DNA of 64,000 bases from Bacteroidales bacterium (GTDB lineage Bacteria > Bacteroidota > Bacteroidia > Bacteroidales > P3). Under the pieces are notes generated by a model. That model was not told where the DNA came from. It searched no databases and saw only the letters and a list, made by a program, of their open reading frames with translations. Below are positions 48,557 through 57,546 of this stretch, in pieces (the first letter of the stretch is position 1; each line of letters starts with the position of its first letter). The stretch spans positions 62,001 to 126,000 of the forward strand of contig JAEEZY010000009.1 of NCBI GenBank assembly GCA_016292015.1. Direction: 5' to 3'. Position numbers and translations under genes: made by a program.

Positions 48557-51361
48557 ATGAAAAAACTGTTTCTTTCTTTGGCATTCCTTTTCCTGGGCAT
48601 GTGCGTCTATGCGCAGACGGGTTGCGTGGTGAAATCGTCAGATTACAACCACATGGAACTCTCGTTTAAGGCCCCTGCGGCTTTGAATGTGGAAAACATT
48701 AACATTAAGGGGGACGACTTCGCGATGGTGACGATGGACGGATTTGTACAGTCTTCTGCAATTGGCTGTCCGTCACTGCCTTCAATGCGCTGCATGATAG
48801 AGACACCCCTCTGCAGTGGCATTTCTGTCAGAGTTATAAGCGAGAGCCATGTGGTAGTTGAGGGCGAAAGCTTGGGAGTGACGCGCAGAGTCGCACCAGT
48901 GCAGCCGTCGGAATGCAAGACCGCCAGCCGCAACCGTGACATGTTGTTTGTCCGCGACGAGGTTTACAACACCGACGCTTTCTACGGCCTCGACGTCGTG
49001 AGCACGTCGCATGTGGGAGTTGCGCGCGACCGCAACCTTGCCGAAGTGGTGTTTTCTCCTGTGCAGTACAATCCTGTGACCAACCAGTTCATCATCTACA
49101 CCCAGGTGGAGGCAGTGCTGACCTACGAGAACGCCGACGTACAGGCAACCGAGGATATGAAACGTCTCCACTATTCGCCAGCTTTCGGTGGCGGCATCAA
49201 AACCATCAACACTCTTGGCGCCGCGAAGAACCCGACTGAAGCTGCCCCCATACGCTACCTCATCATCGCCAATCCGATGTTCCGAGGGGAACTTGACGAG
49301 TTTGTCAACTGGAAGAAGCGTACAGGCTTCTTGGTTGACGAAGTCTATACCGACGAGGATGGTGTGGGAGATTCGCTCGAGGATATCAAAGCGTACGTCA
49401 AACGCCAATACACAGAGGCAACGGTGGAAAATCCAGCGCCGACCTTCGTGCTGTTTGTGGGTGATGTGGAGCAGGTGCCGACTACGATAAAGATGGACAT
49501 AACGGACTACTGGGGATTCTTCCAAGACACAACCATCCAGGCATCGGACCTCTACTATGCCTGTTGGACAGAAGGCGACAACATACCCGACTGCTACTAC
49601 GGACGTCTTTCAGCCCAGTCGGTCAGCGAACTCACCCCACAGTTGGACAAGATACTCCTCTATGAGCGCTATGAGTTTCCCGACCCGTCGTTCCTCGATG
49701 TGGCTGTTCTCGTGGCTGGTCAAGACCAAGGACGTAATGGCGACAATGGATATAAGGTGTGTGACCCGACGATGGACTACATAGCCACATTCTATGTGAA
49801 CGGCGATTACGGCTATGCCAACGTATATGAATACAAGAACAACACTTCGATAAACCCTAATGCCGCAAATGTCACGGTCAGCGGGAATTCCACATCAGCT
49901 GCCGCCGCCATTAGAACAAAGTATTCAGAAGGCGCAGGATGGATCAATTACTCCGCACACGGCGACTGGGACCGCTGGCACGGTCCAGAGCTTACTGTAG
50001 ATCAGGTGGCGCAGATGACCAACAAGGACAAATGTGGAATCATGATAGGCAACTGCTGTCTGTCGGGCAAGTTTGACGATGCCACCTGTTTTGGTGAATC
50101 GCTTATGCGAAAGGACAACAACTGCGGAGCCGCAGCTTATATCGGAGCCAGCAACTCTACATACTGGAATCAGGACTTCTACTGGGCCATCGGTATGCGC
50201 AGTTCAATAAGTGCGAATATGACCCATCAGTATATGGCTGACAATCTTGGGCTGTATGACCGTCTTTTCCACACACACGGAGAGGAGCACTCGTTGTGGG
50301 CAGTCACGCTTGGCGCTATGATGTTCAATGGCAATATGGCAGTTGAGACCTCCAACTCAGACGAAGCAGACAAACTTTACTACTGGGAGATTTACCACAC
50401 CTTCGGCGACCCGTCGATGATGCCGTGGCTGACACAGGCGGAGGAGATGACGGTGACATACGATGGCATGTTTGACGGTTCTACTAGCGTCACAGTTAAC
50501 AGTGTGCCTTATGCATACGTGGCTCTCACCGGGGAGGATTATACCCTCTACGGCGCCGCTTTTGCCGATGAAAACGGAGTGGCCACTATCGCTTGCACCC
50601 AGCCGTTGTCGCTTGGAAGCTACGTGATAGCCGCAACTGCACAGAACTATCAGCCGGCGCTTGTCGATGTTGTGGTGTCCGACGTGACCCATACGATAAC
50701 CGTCATATCTGACAATGAGACGATGGGAAGTGTACACGGCAGCGGTGTCTATGGCGAACTCGCCAATGTGGTGATTTCGGCCAGCTCGAATGCTGGCTAT
50801 CATTTCGTACGCTGGAACGACAATGACATTAACGCCACACGTTCCATCGTGGTGACTTCCGACTCCACTTTCACCGCTTATTTCGCGGCCAACGACCCCG
50901 ACGACACATACTATACCATCACGGTCCTATCTGCCGACGAAACCATGGGAACTGCCAGCGGCAGCGGACAGTATCTGGAGAACAGTACAATAACTATTTC
51001 TGCCAACGCCATTCGAGGCTTCCGCTTTTTGCGCTGGGACGATGGAAACACCCAGGCGATACGTCAAGTGGAGGTCACGGCTGACGCCACCTATACCGCC
51101 CAATTTGAGGAAATACCACAACAGGGCATAGATGATGTGACGCTTTCGAACATCAAACTTTACCCCAACCCGACCAGCGGCATATTCAATATAGAGCTTG
51201 AATGTTTGGACAAGGTTGAAGTGATTGATGCCGTAGGTCGCGTAGTGATGACACAGACTGTAGGCAACACCGTAAATCTCTCATCGCTAAACAACGGGGT
51301 TTATGCCGTCAGACTCTACGCCAACGGATCGATGGTTGTGAAGAAGGTGGTCAAGAAGTAA
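48557..51361 (+). CDS. Gingipain-like cysteine protease (peptidase C25) 1, with InlB-type repeats and type A T9SS domain
   Basis: 934 residues. Signal peptide MKKLFLSLAFLFLGMCVYAQ, a C25-type propeptide (about 25-205; ARDRNLAEVVFSPVQYNPVT), then the catalytic domain with the dyad His468 in SAHGDWDRWHG and Cys501 in IGNCCLSGKFDD. The 33-residue His-Cys spacing equals that of RgpB. Two InlB/Listeria-type repeats follow (about 710-775 and 785-855; YTITVLSADETMGTASGSGQ, FRFLRWDDGN), then a T9SS type A sorting domain (IKLYPNPTSGIFNIELE ... NNGVYAVRLYANGSMVVKKV). Should be a secreted, surface-anchored endopeptidase; specificity (Arg or Lys) cannot be read. Tandem paralog follows. Confidence 0.94.
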   Translation: MKKLFLSLAFLFLGMCVYAQTGCVVKSSDYNHMELSFKAPAALNVENINIKGDDFAMVTMDGFVQSSAIGCPSLPSMRCMIETPLCSGISVRVISESHVVVEGESLGVTRRVAPVQPSECKTASRNRDMLFVRDEVYNTDAFYGLDVVSTSHVGVARDRNLAEVVFSPVQYNPVTNQFIIYTQVEAVLTYENADVQATEDMKRLHYSPAFGGGIKTINTLGAAKNPTEAAPIRYLIIANPMFRGELDEFVNWKKRTGFLVDEVYTDEDGVGDSLEDIKAYVKRQYTEATVENPAPTFVLFVGDVEQVPTTIKMDITDYWGFFQDTTIQASDLYYACWTEGDNIPDCYYGRLSAQSVSELTPQLDKILLYERYEFPDPSFLDVAVLVAGQDQGRNGDNGYKVCDPTMDYIATFYVNGDYGYANVYEYKNNTSINPNAANVTVSGNSTSAAAAIRTKYSEGAGWINYSAHGDWDRWHGPELTVDQVAQMTNKDKCGIMIGNCCLSGKFDDATCFGESLMRKDNNCGAAAYIGASNSTYWNQDFYWAIGMRSSISANMTHQYMADNLGLYDRLFHTHGEEHSLWAVTLGAMMFNGNMAVETSNSDEADKLYYWEIYHTFGDPSMMPWLTQAEEMTVTYDGMFDGSTSVTVNSVPYAYVALTGEDYTLYGAAFADENGVATIACTQPLSLGSYVIAATAQNYQPALVDVVVSDVTHTITVISDNETMGSVHGSGVYGELANVVISASSNAGYHFVRWNDNDINATRSIVVTSDSTFTAYFAANDPDDTYYTITVLSADETMGTASGSGQYLENSTITISANAIRGFRFLRWDDGNTQAIRQVEVTADATYTAQFEEIPQQGIDDVTLSNIKLYPNPTSGIFNIELECLDKVEVIDAVGRVVMTQTVGNTVNLSSLNNGVYAVRLYANGSMVVKKVVKK

Positions 51362-51402
51362 TTCCGTTAGAAATTATAAGATAAACGATTAAGTCGATCG
51401 AT

Positions 51403-53799
51403 ATGAGAAAAGGTTTGCTGTACATAATCATGCTGTTAGTGTCGGAGTGTATATATGCGCAGGGCAGCTATGAGGTGAAGGTGTCCAACTATGAACGACT
51501 GGAACTCACGTTCTCGGCGACAAGCAAGCTTGAAGTCAGCGAAAGCACGATAAACGGCAATCTTTTCTCGCTCGTTACAATCCCGGGTTTCGACCACTCG
51601 TCAGAGATCGGAGCCCCGTCGCTGCCCTCCATGCGCCAGATGATAGAGATACCGTTGTGCGATGGCATCATGGTGCAGATGGTGAAGGAACGTCATGTGA
51701 TTTTGGACGGTGACAGCCTCGGTGTGATACATAAGGTGTCGCCGGTGCAGCCCTCGTGCTGCAAGACCGAACGGCGTAATGCCAATGTTTTGGCCTTCAA
51801 CGACAAGATTTACGGCACTAATGCTTTCTACGGTCTTTCGCCTGTAACTACAGCTCCGGTTGGTGTGGCGCGCGACCGCAATCTTGCAGAGGTGGTGTTC
51901 TCGCCAGTACAGTACAACCCCGTGACCAACCAGTTTCTGGTTTACACCGAGGTTGAAGCGGAGCTGATATATGTCAATCCCGACATGGAAGGCACGAGAA
52001 ACATGAAACGACTTCATTATTCGCCCGCATTCTCAGACGGTGCCCAAACCATCAACACACTGGGCAGCGGCAAGGCGGTGACACTCACGGCTCCGATGCG
52101 CTACCTGATTGTGTCGCACACGCTCTTCCGTGGCCGTCTCGACGAGTTCGTCAGCTGGAAGCGCCGCACGGGGTTCATCGTCGATGTGGTATATACCGAC
52201 GACGCTGCGGTGGGCAACACTCAGACCTCCATCAAGAACTACCTCCGTCAGCAGTACACCAGTGCGACCGCGGAGCGTCCTGCCCCCACTTACCTTCTCT
52301 TGGTGGGTGACGTGGGGCAGATTCCGGCCAAGAGTTATAGCGACGATGGTGACACCTATGTTTCCGATTTGGAGTATGCCTGTTGGACTTCGGGCGATAA
52401 CATACCCGACTGCTACTATGGCCGATTCTCGGCTCAGAATAACAGTCAGCTGACTGCGCAACTTGAGAAGACGCTCCTTTATGAGCGTTATGAGTTCCCC
52501 GATCCGTCGTTTCTTGACAGGGCTATCCTCATAGCGGGAGTTGATGGCGGGCGCCAGGGCGACCACGGCTACACGCATGCCGACCCGACGATGGACTATG
52601 CCGCCAAGCTCTATGTCAACGGCGACGGCAAGAGCCAGCCAGGCGGCAACGACTTCTACAAGTTCGTCACCGTGACCGAATACAAGAACAACACCTCAAT
52701 CAACCCCAATGCCACCAATGTTACGGTCAAGAGCAATGGCCTCGACTCCGAAATCCGAAACCTGTGCTCCAACGGAGCAGGGTGGATTAACTACTCGGCA
52801 CATGGCGGTCACGACAGCTGGTCAATCCCCGAGTTCAACAACAGTCAAGTGGCCTCAATGACCAACACGAAGAAGTGCGGTATCATGATAGGTAACTGCT
52901 GCCTTTCGGGTAAGTTCGACGAGTCGGCCTGCTTCGGCGAGACCCTCCTCCGTCGCAACAACTACTGCGGCGCGGTGGGGTACATAGGAGGTTCAAGCTA
53001 TACCTACTGGGGCGAGGATGTCCATTGGGCCATGGGACTGCGCAACACCATAAACGCCAGCATGTCGCTGCAGTATGTCTCAAACAATACTGGAGCCTAC
53101 GACCACCTATTCCACACTCATGGCGAGGACTTTTCGCAGTGGGGGGCAACGTTGGGTTCCATTGTCATGTATGGCAATATGGCGGTACAAAACTCCAGCT
53201 CGTCGCTGAAAAACTACTATTGGCAGATATACCACGCCTTCGGCGACCCGTCGCTGATGCCGTGGCTTACGCAGGCCAAAGAGATGCCGCTCTCCTACAA
53301 CGGCTTTGCCGTAGGGGCCACCAGCGTGGTGGTAGGCGGAGCTCCCTATTCTTACGTTGCCATAACCGACGCGGACACCAATCTGCTCGCTGCTGCCTTC
53401 GCCGGCTTTGACGGCATCGCCAACCTGACCTTGAGCCGCACTATGGACAGCGGCAGCTACGTGATAGCGGTGACGGCGCAGAACTACAAGCCCACACTTG
53501 TCGAACTTGTCGTTTCCGACACCTCTGTCATGAGCTCTGTGTGGAACGAGACGTCGATAACGCTGAAGTGCTATCCCAACCCTGCGGCATCTACCGTGAT
53601 GCTTGCGTTGACGCAATACGATAAGGAAGTGCAGTACGAGATTGTTGACATCAGTGGTCGCAAGGTCTATACTGCTTCTGTCGAGAATGCCGGCACACCC
53701 CATAGTGTCGATGTGTCGGCCTTCATACCTGGCACCTACCTGGTGCGCGCCACAGGCTCCAACCTCTCGCTCTCGAGCAAGATACTGGTGGCCCGCTAG
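51403..53799 (+). CDS. Gingipain-like cysteine protease (peptidase C25) 2, with type A T9SS domain
   Basis: 798 residues, paralogous to the preceding gene throughout propeptide and catalytic domain, but without the InlB-type repeats. Signal peptide MRKGLLYIIMLLVSECIYAQ; dyad His467 (SAHGGHDSWS) and Cys500 (IGNCCLSGKFDE); same 33-residue spacing. Ends with a type A sorting domain (LKCYPNPAASTVMLALTQYD ... IPGTYLVRATGSNLSLSSKI). 41 bases separate the two genes, so a single transcript is likely. Differences between the two around the active site (GDWDRWHG versus GGHDSWS) suggest different substrate preference (inference). Confidence 0.94.
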   Translation: MRKGLLYIIMLLVSECIYAQGSYEVKVSNYERLELTFSATSKLEVSESTINGNLFSLVTIPGFDHSSEIGAPSLPSMRQMIEIPLCDGIMVQMVKERHVILDGDSLGVIHKVSPVQPSCCKTERRNANVLAFNDKIYGTNAFYGLSPVTTAPVGVARDRNLAEVVFSPVQYNPVTNQFLVYTEVEAELIYVNPDMEGTRNMKRLHYSPAFSDGAQTINTLGSGKAVTLTAPMRYLIVSHTLFRGRLDEFVSWKRRTGFIVDVVYTDDAAVGNTQTSIKNYLRQQYTSATAERPAPTYLLLVGDVGQIPAKSYSDDGDTYVSDLEYACWTSGDNIPDCYYGRFSAQNNSQLTAQLEKTLLYERYEFPDPSFLDRAILIAGVDGGRQGDHGYTHADPTMDYAAKLYVNGDGKSQPGGNDFYKFVTVTEYKNNTSINPNATNVTVKSNGLDSEIRNLCSNGAGWINYSAHGGHDSWSIPEFNNSQVASMTNTKKCGIMIGNCCLSGKFDESACFGETLLRRNNYCGAVGYIGGSSYTYWGEDVHWAMGLRNTINASMSLQYVSNNTGAYDHLFHTHGEDFSQWGATLGSIVMYGNMAVQNSSSSLKNYYWQIYHAFGDPSLMPWLTQAKEMPLSYNGFAVGATSVVVGGAPYSYVAITDADTNLLAAAFAGFDGIANLTLSRTMDSGSYVIAVTAQNYKPTLVELVVSDTSVMSSVWNETSITLKCYPNPAASTVMLALTQYDKEVQYEIVDISGRKVYTASVENAGTPHSVDVSAFIPGTYLVRATGSNLSLSSKILVAR

Positions 53800-53846
53800 G
53801 AAACTTGTTAAAGGTGAGGTTTTAGAAAAAAATGTGGTGCGGGTGC

Positions 53847-53876
53847 TTGCTATTTTTCCGAAAATCGTTATCTTTG
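53847..53876 (+). promoter_or_regulatory. Strong Bacteroides-type promoter with no recognisable gene behind it
   Basis: TTG (53847-53849), 19 bases, TATCTTTG (53869-53876). The next real gene starts at 54489. Confidence 0.65.
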
Positions 53877-54023
53877 TAATGTCGAAATGAATTTTATGAC
53901 GCTTAGCAACGGCGTAAACATCAGTTGTTTAGATGGTATTGTGTAATAGCGTCCTCCGTTTTCGATACTTTATACGCTTGTGTAATATATTGAAACACAA
54001 GGTATAATAGAATAGAATAAAGT

Positions 54024-54099
54024 TTCCCCTCCGTATCAACACCGAATCTGCGCCGTATCAACGCCGTATTTGGTCCGTATCCCCTCCGTGGTTGATAGC
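54024..54099. repeat. Interspersed repeat, copy B (CCCCTCCGTATC family)
   Basis: Partner of 6748-6821: TTCCCCTCCGTATCAACACC at the start, CGCCGTATCAACGCCGTAT in the middle, CCGTATCCCCTCCGTGGT and GATAGC at the end. Confidence 0.75.
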
Positions 54100-54318
54100 A
54101 GCTTTAGCCGTGCTTTATAGGTGTCTCATTCGTGGTTCGTAGGTGTGCGGTGGGTGGCTTTTGAATATACCGTTACTTTTTTTTGCATTGAAAGACACAT
54201 TTAAAGAACGAAAACTCCAAAGGGTTCTATTTTGAAAAGCCGCAGGAGAGTTGGAGGCCGCAATAGAGTCGGAGACCGCTAGGGGGGGGATGTATAACTC
54301 TAATTGCTGTTGTGTTGT

Positions 54319-54360
54319 TGTCGGGCAACAGCTGTCGGGCAACAGTTGTCGGCAACCGCT
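54319..54360. repeat. Three tandem TGTCGGGCAACAG units
   Basis: TGTCGGGCAACAGC, TGTCGGGCAACAGT and TGTCGGCAACCGC follow directly on each other, the third with one base deleted. GTTG/CAAC halves can fold back. Confidence 0.75.
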
Positions 54361-54460
54361 GGCCGCTGAGGGACATTGCCTGAGAGTGTTTTTTTGTGTT
54401 GTTGAGTCTGCATTGATGTCGGGTGTGTTGCAGGATGTGCAATTATTCGCTTCTTTTTAC

Positions 54461-54468
54461 TATATTTG
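54461..54468 (+). promoter_or_regulatory. -7 box (TATATTTG) of the porin-like gene
   Basis: TATATTTGC, 20 bases before ATG 54489. It argues against an upstream start at 54423. Confidence 0.6.
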
Positions 54469-54488
54469 CACTCGATTTAACAACTGCT

Positions 54489-55670
54489 ATGACTTACAGG
54501 AAATTGAAAAATAAATGTTTACTAAAAGTACTGCCCTTCTTTGGACTTGCTTTTCTGACGCTTCGCGCTTCGGCGCAGGTCGATTACTCTCCTATATTCA
54601 CCACCTTGCGGCTTGAGGCTCGTGCCGATTTCGACTATCTTGCCACTCGGTCGAGTTCGCCGGACACCTCGATGAACCACTACGGTTTCAACGGACGCTA
54701 TTTCAACCTGCTCATCGGTGGCAATCTGGGCGACAAGTTCTCATATTTCTTCCGTCAGCGCATCGTGGCCACTTCCGGTACCTCAAGGCTGTTTGACAAC
54801 ACGGACTTCCTGTATCTCAACTTCAACCCCAATCAGCAGTGGACCATACGTCTGGGCAAGGACGCTATTGCGGTGGGCGGCTTCGAGTATGACGCCCCAC
54901 CTATCGACGTGCTGTTCAGCACAACGTATTGGGACAATTTCTACTGCTTCCAGCTGGGAGCGTCGGGGGTGTACAAGACCAAGGACGGTCGCAACATGAT
55001 TGTGGCGCAGGTGGCCAACTCGCCTTATGTCTATTACGGTTCGGGCGTGGGAACGGGATTGGGCAAGGAGTGGAAAAGCGGACTGATGTCGTACAACATT
55101 CTGTGGTCGGGGACTTTCGGCCATTTCAAAACGCTTTATTCGGTCAATATGTTCGAGCGCAGGAAGGGTTCGTTTATGGGATATATTGCGCTTGGCCACA
55201 AGCTGACCTACGACCGCTGGGACATTTATCTGGACTTGCTGCACCATTCGGTTGCGCTGGATGACTGGGGGCGGAACTTCGGAGTGGTGTCGTGTGTCAA
55301 CTTCCTCGTGACCAAGGATGTGAACCTCTTCGCCAAAGCGGCCTACGAGCAGAACAGGTCGGAGGCTGACATACTGTCCTACCAGACGAGCGGAAACAGT
55401 TTGGACTGCCTTGTGGCTGCCGGCCACAGCTACCTGCTGTACGGGCTTGGCTTCGAATGGCGCCCGTCGTTCTACAAGGATGTGCGTCTGCACGGCTTTG
55501 TGGCCTGCCGCCACGAAAACGAGATTGCGAGAACTTCGGCTACGGGTCAGGCCGAATCGACGAGGATACTGAACGCCAATATCGGCATCACTTGGAACAT
55601 GAACATCCACAAGATACTGAAAGAACGGGTGTTCAAGAAGGAGGTGGTGACGGAGGCCAGTGGGCAGTAG
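54489..55670 (+). CDS. Porin-like outer-membrane protein
   Basis: 393 residues from ATG 54489 (start chosen behind the -7 box). Signal peptide ends LRASAQ. The mature part reads as an outer-membrane barrel with phosphate-selective porin O/P-like features: ARADFDYLATRSS, NHYGFNGRYFNLLIGGNLGD, FSYFFRQRIVATSG, RLFDNTDFLYLNFNP, WTIRLGKDAIAVGGFEYD, and a final membrane-strand-like NANIGITWNMNIHKIL. Substrate unknown. It precedes a Gate-domain membrane protein by 55 bases. Confidence 0.8.
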   Translation: MTYRKLKNKCLLKVLPFFGLAFLTLRASAQVDYSPIFTTLRLEARADFDYLATRSSSPDTSMNHYGFNGRYFNLLIGGNLGDKFSYFFRQRIVATSGTSRLFDNTDFLYLNFNPNQQWTIRLGKDAIAVGGFEYDAPPIDVLFSTTYWDNFYCFQLGASGVYKTKDGRNMIVAQVANSPYVYYGSGVGTGLGKEWKSGLMSYNILWSGTFGHFKTLYSVNMFERRKGSFMGYIALGHKLTYDRWDIYLDLLHHSVALDDWGRNFGVVSCVNFLVTKDVNLFAKAAYEQNRSEADILSYQTSGNSLDCLVAAGHSYLLYGLGFEWRPSFYKDVRLHGFVACRHENEIARTSATGQAESTRILNANIGITWNMNIHKILKERVFKKEVVTEASGQ

Positions 55671-55725
55671 GTAGGAAAAACAGAGTAAACGATATTACAA
55701 CTTTTCATCATTCAACTTCCCAATC

Positions 55726-56952
55726 GTGAATATACACCGAAAAAAAACAACAGAATACCATCCTAGTACCGAGAGTATTTTCTCGCGTATTGAACATCGT
55801 TTGAAGCTACGCAGTCCGTTGAAATTCACCAGCAAGCGTTCGATAGAGGCTGCCATATTCCTGGTGTTGTTTGTTGGTTTCTTTGCCGCATTGGCCTATA
55901 AGATGACGTTGCCGCACATGCTCAACACGTTCATGCAGACGGCATACCATCTGCTGATGGAGACGGTGTTCTACATAATGGCCATCTGTGTGCTTATGGG
56001 AGCCATAAGCAAGCTGCTGACAGAGTTCGGGGTGGTGCGCCTGATGGAGAACTTGCTGCGACCGCTTATGAAGCCGCTGTTCAACCTGCCCGGAGTGGCG
56101 GCGTTGGGTGCGGTGATGACGTTCTTGAGCGACAACCCTGCCATCATATCGTTGGCGAAGGACAAGAATTTCGCGCAGTATTTCAAGAAGTACCAGTTGG
56201 TTTCACTGACCAACTTTGGAACGGCTTTCGGGATGGGATTGGTTGTGATTGCTTTCATGACAGGCTTGGGGTTCGGTAGTGGGGCACTGGTGGGTCTGGT
56301 TGGAGCTTTCGTCGGCAGCATTGTCTCAACCAGACTTATGCAAGCTTTCACGCTGAAGGCCTATCCGGAGATGGATGAACCGGTGGCAGAGGCAACTGGC
56401 GACGAGCAGCAGATTTCGTTCAAGAGCGAGGGCAGTATAGGCCAGCGTTTCCTCAACTCGCTGCTTGATGGCGGCAAGGATGGTGTCGGAATAGGGTTTG
56501 CCATCATTCCTGGAGTGCTCTGCATATCGACCATAGTGATGATGCTGACTTTTGGCCCGTCGGCCGAGACACATGCATATACGGGCGGAGCCTACGAGGG
56601 AGTTCCAGTAATCACGTGGCTGGCCGACAAGGTGAACTTCGTATTCAACTGGCTCTTCGGATTCAAGCATGGAGCGCTCGTCTCATTCCCGATTACAGCA
56701 TTGGGCGCTGTGGGTGCAGCGATAGGACTTGTGCCGCGTTTCATAGCCGAAGGGATAATAGACAACAACGCCATAGCGGTGTTCACAGCAATGGGTATGT
56801 GTTGGAGCGGTTTTCTCTCGACACACACCGCAATGCTTGATTCGCTCGGCTACCGCAAACTGATAGGCAAAGCCATCGGTGCGCATACCATCGGAGGCCT
56901 GGTGGCCGGAATTGCAGCACACTGGCTCTGGGTATTGGTGGCGTTGATATAA
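55726..56952 (+). CDS. Nucleoside-recognition (Gate) domain membrane protein, CD0519/CD1768-like
   Basis: 408 residues from a GTG start (MNIHRKKTTEYHPS). After about 40 basic residues there are around ten membrane helices. The segments TVFYIMAICVLMGAISKLL, LMKPLFNLPGVAALGAVMTF, LSDNPAIISLAKDKNFAQYF and FGTAFGMGLVVIAFMTGLGF match the Gate-domain family named after Clostridium CD0519/CD1768 (from memory). These are presumed transporters; the solute is unknown. The frame has a fine start only at the GTG. Confidence 0.8.
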   Translation: MNIHRKKTTEYHPSTESIFSRIEHRLKLRSPLKFTSKRSIEAAIFLVLFVGFFAALAYKMTLPHMLNTFMQTAYHLLMETVFYIMAICVLMGAISKLLTEFGVVRLMENLLRPLMKPLFNLPGVAALGAVMTFLSDNPAIISLAKDKNFAQYFKKYQLVSLTNFGTAFGMGLVVIAFMTGLGFGSGALVGLVGAFVGSIVSTRLMQAFTLKAYPEMDEPVAEATGDEQQISFKSEGSIGQRFLNSLLDGGKDGVGIGFAIIPGVLCISTIVMMLTFGPSAETHAYTGGAYEGVPVITWLADKVNFVFNWLFGFKHGALVSFPITALGAVGAAIGLVPRFIAEGIIDNNAIAVFTAMGMCWSGFLSTHTAMLDSLGYRKLIGKAIGAHTIGGLVAGIAAHWLWVLVALI

Positions 56953-57004
56953 GTGATTGGTGAATTGACAAAAGTATTCAAGCAATAACGCAATAACAAA
57001 AAAA

Positions 57005-57520
57005 ATGACTCCTTTAGTTAGCATCATCATGGGCAGCACCTCCGACCTTCCGGTCATGGAGAAGGCCTGCAAGTTTCTTGAAGAGATGGAGATACCGTTT
57101 GAGGTGAACGCCCTCTCGGCACACCGCACTCCTGCAGAAGTTTCGGACTTTGCGCGCAATGCACACCTGCGTGGCGTAAAGGTTATTATTGCAGGAGCGG
57201 GAATGGCTGCGGCACTGCCTGGAGTGATAGCCGCCGAGACGCCCCTGCCGGTGATTGGCGTGCCTATCAGTGGCAGTGTGTTGGACGGTCTTGACGCCAC
57301 ATTTGCCATCATGCAGATGCCTCCGGGAATTCCGGTTGCCACAGTTGCGATAAACGGTGCACAAAATGCAGCCGTCCTCGCTATGCAGATTATGGCGACA
57401 GGCGACAAAGCCATGCAGCAGAAGGTTGTGGAATACAAGGCCGGACTAAAGAAAAAGATTGTCAAGGCCAACGAAGAACTGTCCAAGTTGGAGTACAAGT
57501 ATAAGGTGGCCAGTCGCTAA
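57005..57520 (+). CDS. purE: 5-(carboxyamino)imidazole ribonucleotide mutase
   Basis: 171 residues. Class I PurE converts N5-CAIR to CAIR in purine synthesis. Motifs: IIMGSTSDLPVMEKA, the VNALSAHRTPAEV loop with the catalytic His, AGAGMAAALPGVIAA, and GLDATFAIMQMPPGIPVATV. No purK adjacent. Secure. Confidence 0.97.
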   Translation: MTPLVSIIMGSTSDLPVMEKACKFLEEMEIPFEVNALSAHRTPAEVSDFARNAHLRGVKVIIAGAGMAAALPGVIAAETPLPVIGVPISGSVLDGLDATFAIMQMPPGIPVATVAINGAQNAAVLAMQIMATGDKAMQQKVVEYKAGLKKKIVKANEELSKLEYKYKVASR

Positions 57521-57546
57521 TACAGTAAAACAATCAAACAATAGCA

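Larger units (their letters stand above)
53877..54488 (+). other. 600-base gap: possible small RNA or 19-residue ORF, plus repeats
   Basis: Behind the promoter at 53847 there is only a 19-codon frame at 53887-53946 (begins MNFMTLSNGVNISCLDGIV) and then repeats: copy B of the CCCCTCCGTATC element (54024-54099) and a triple TGTCGGGCAACAG (54319-54360). No protein family is recognisable. A non-coding RNA starting near 53885 is plausible (inference). Confidence 0.35.
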
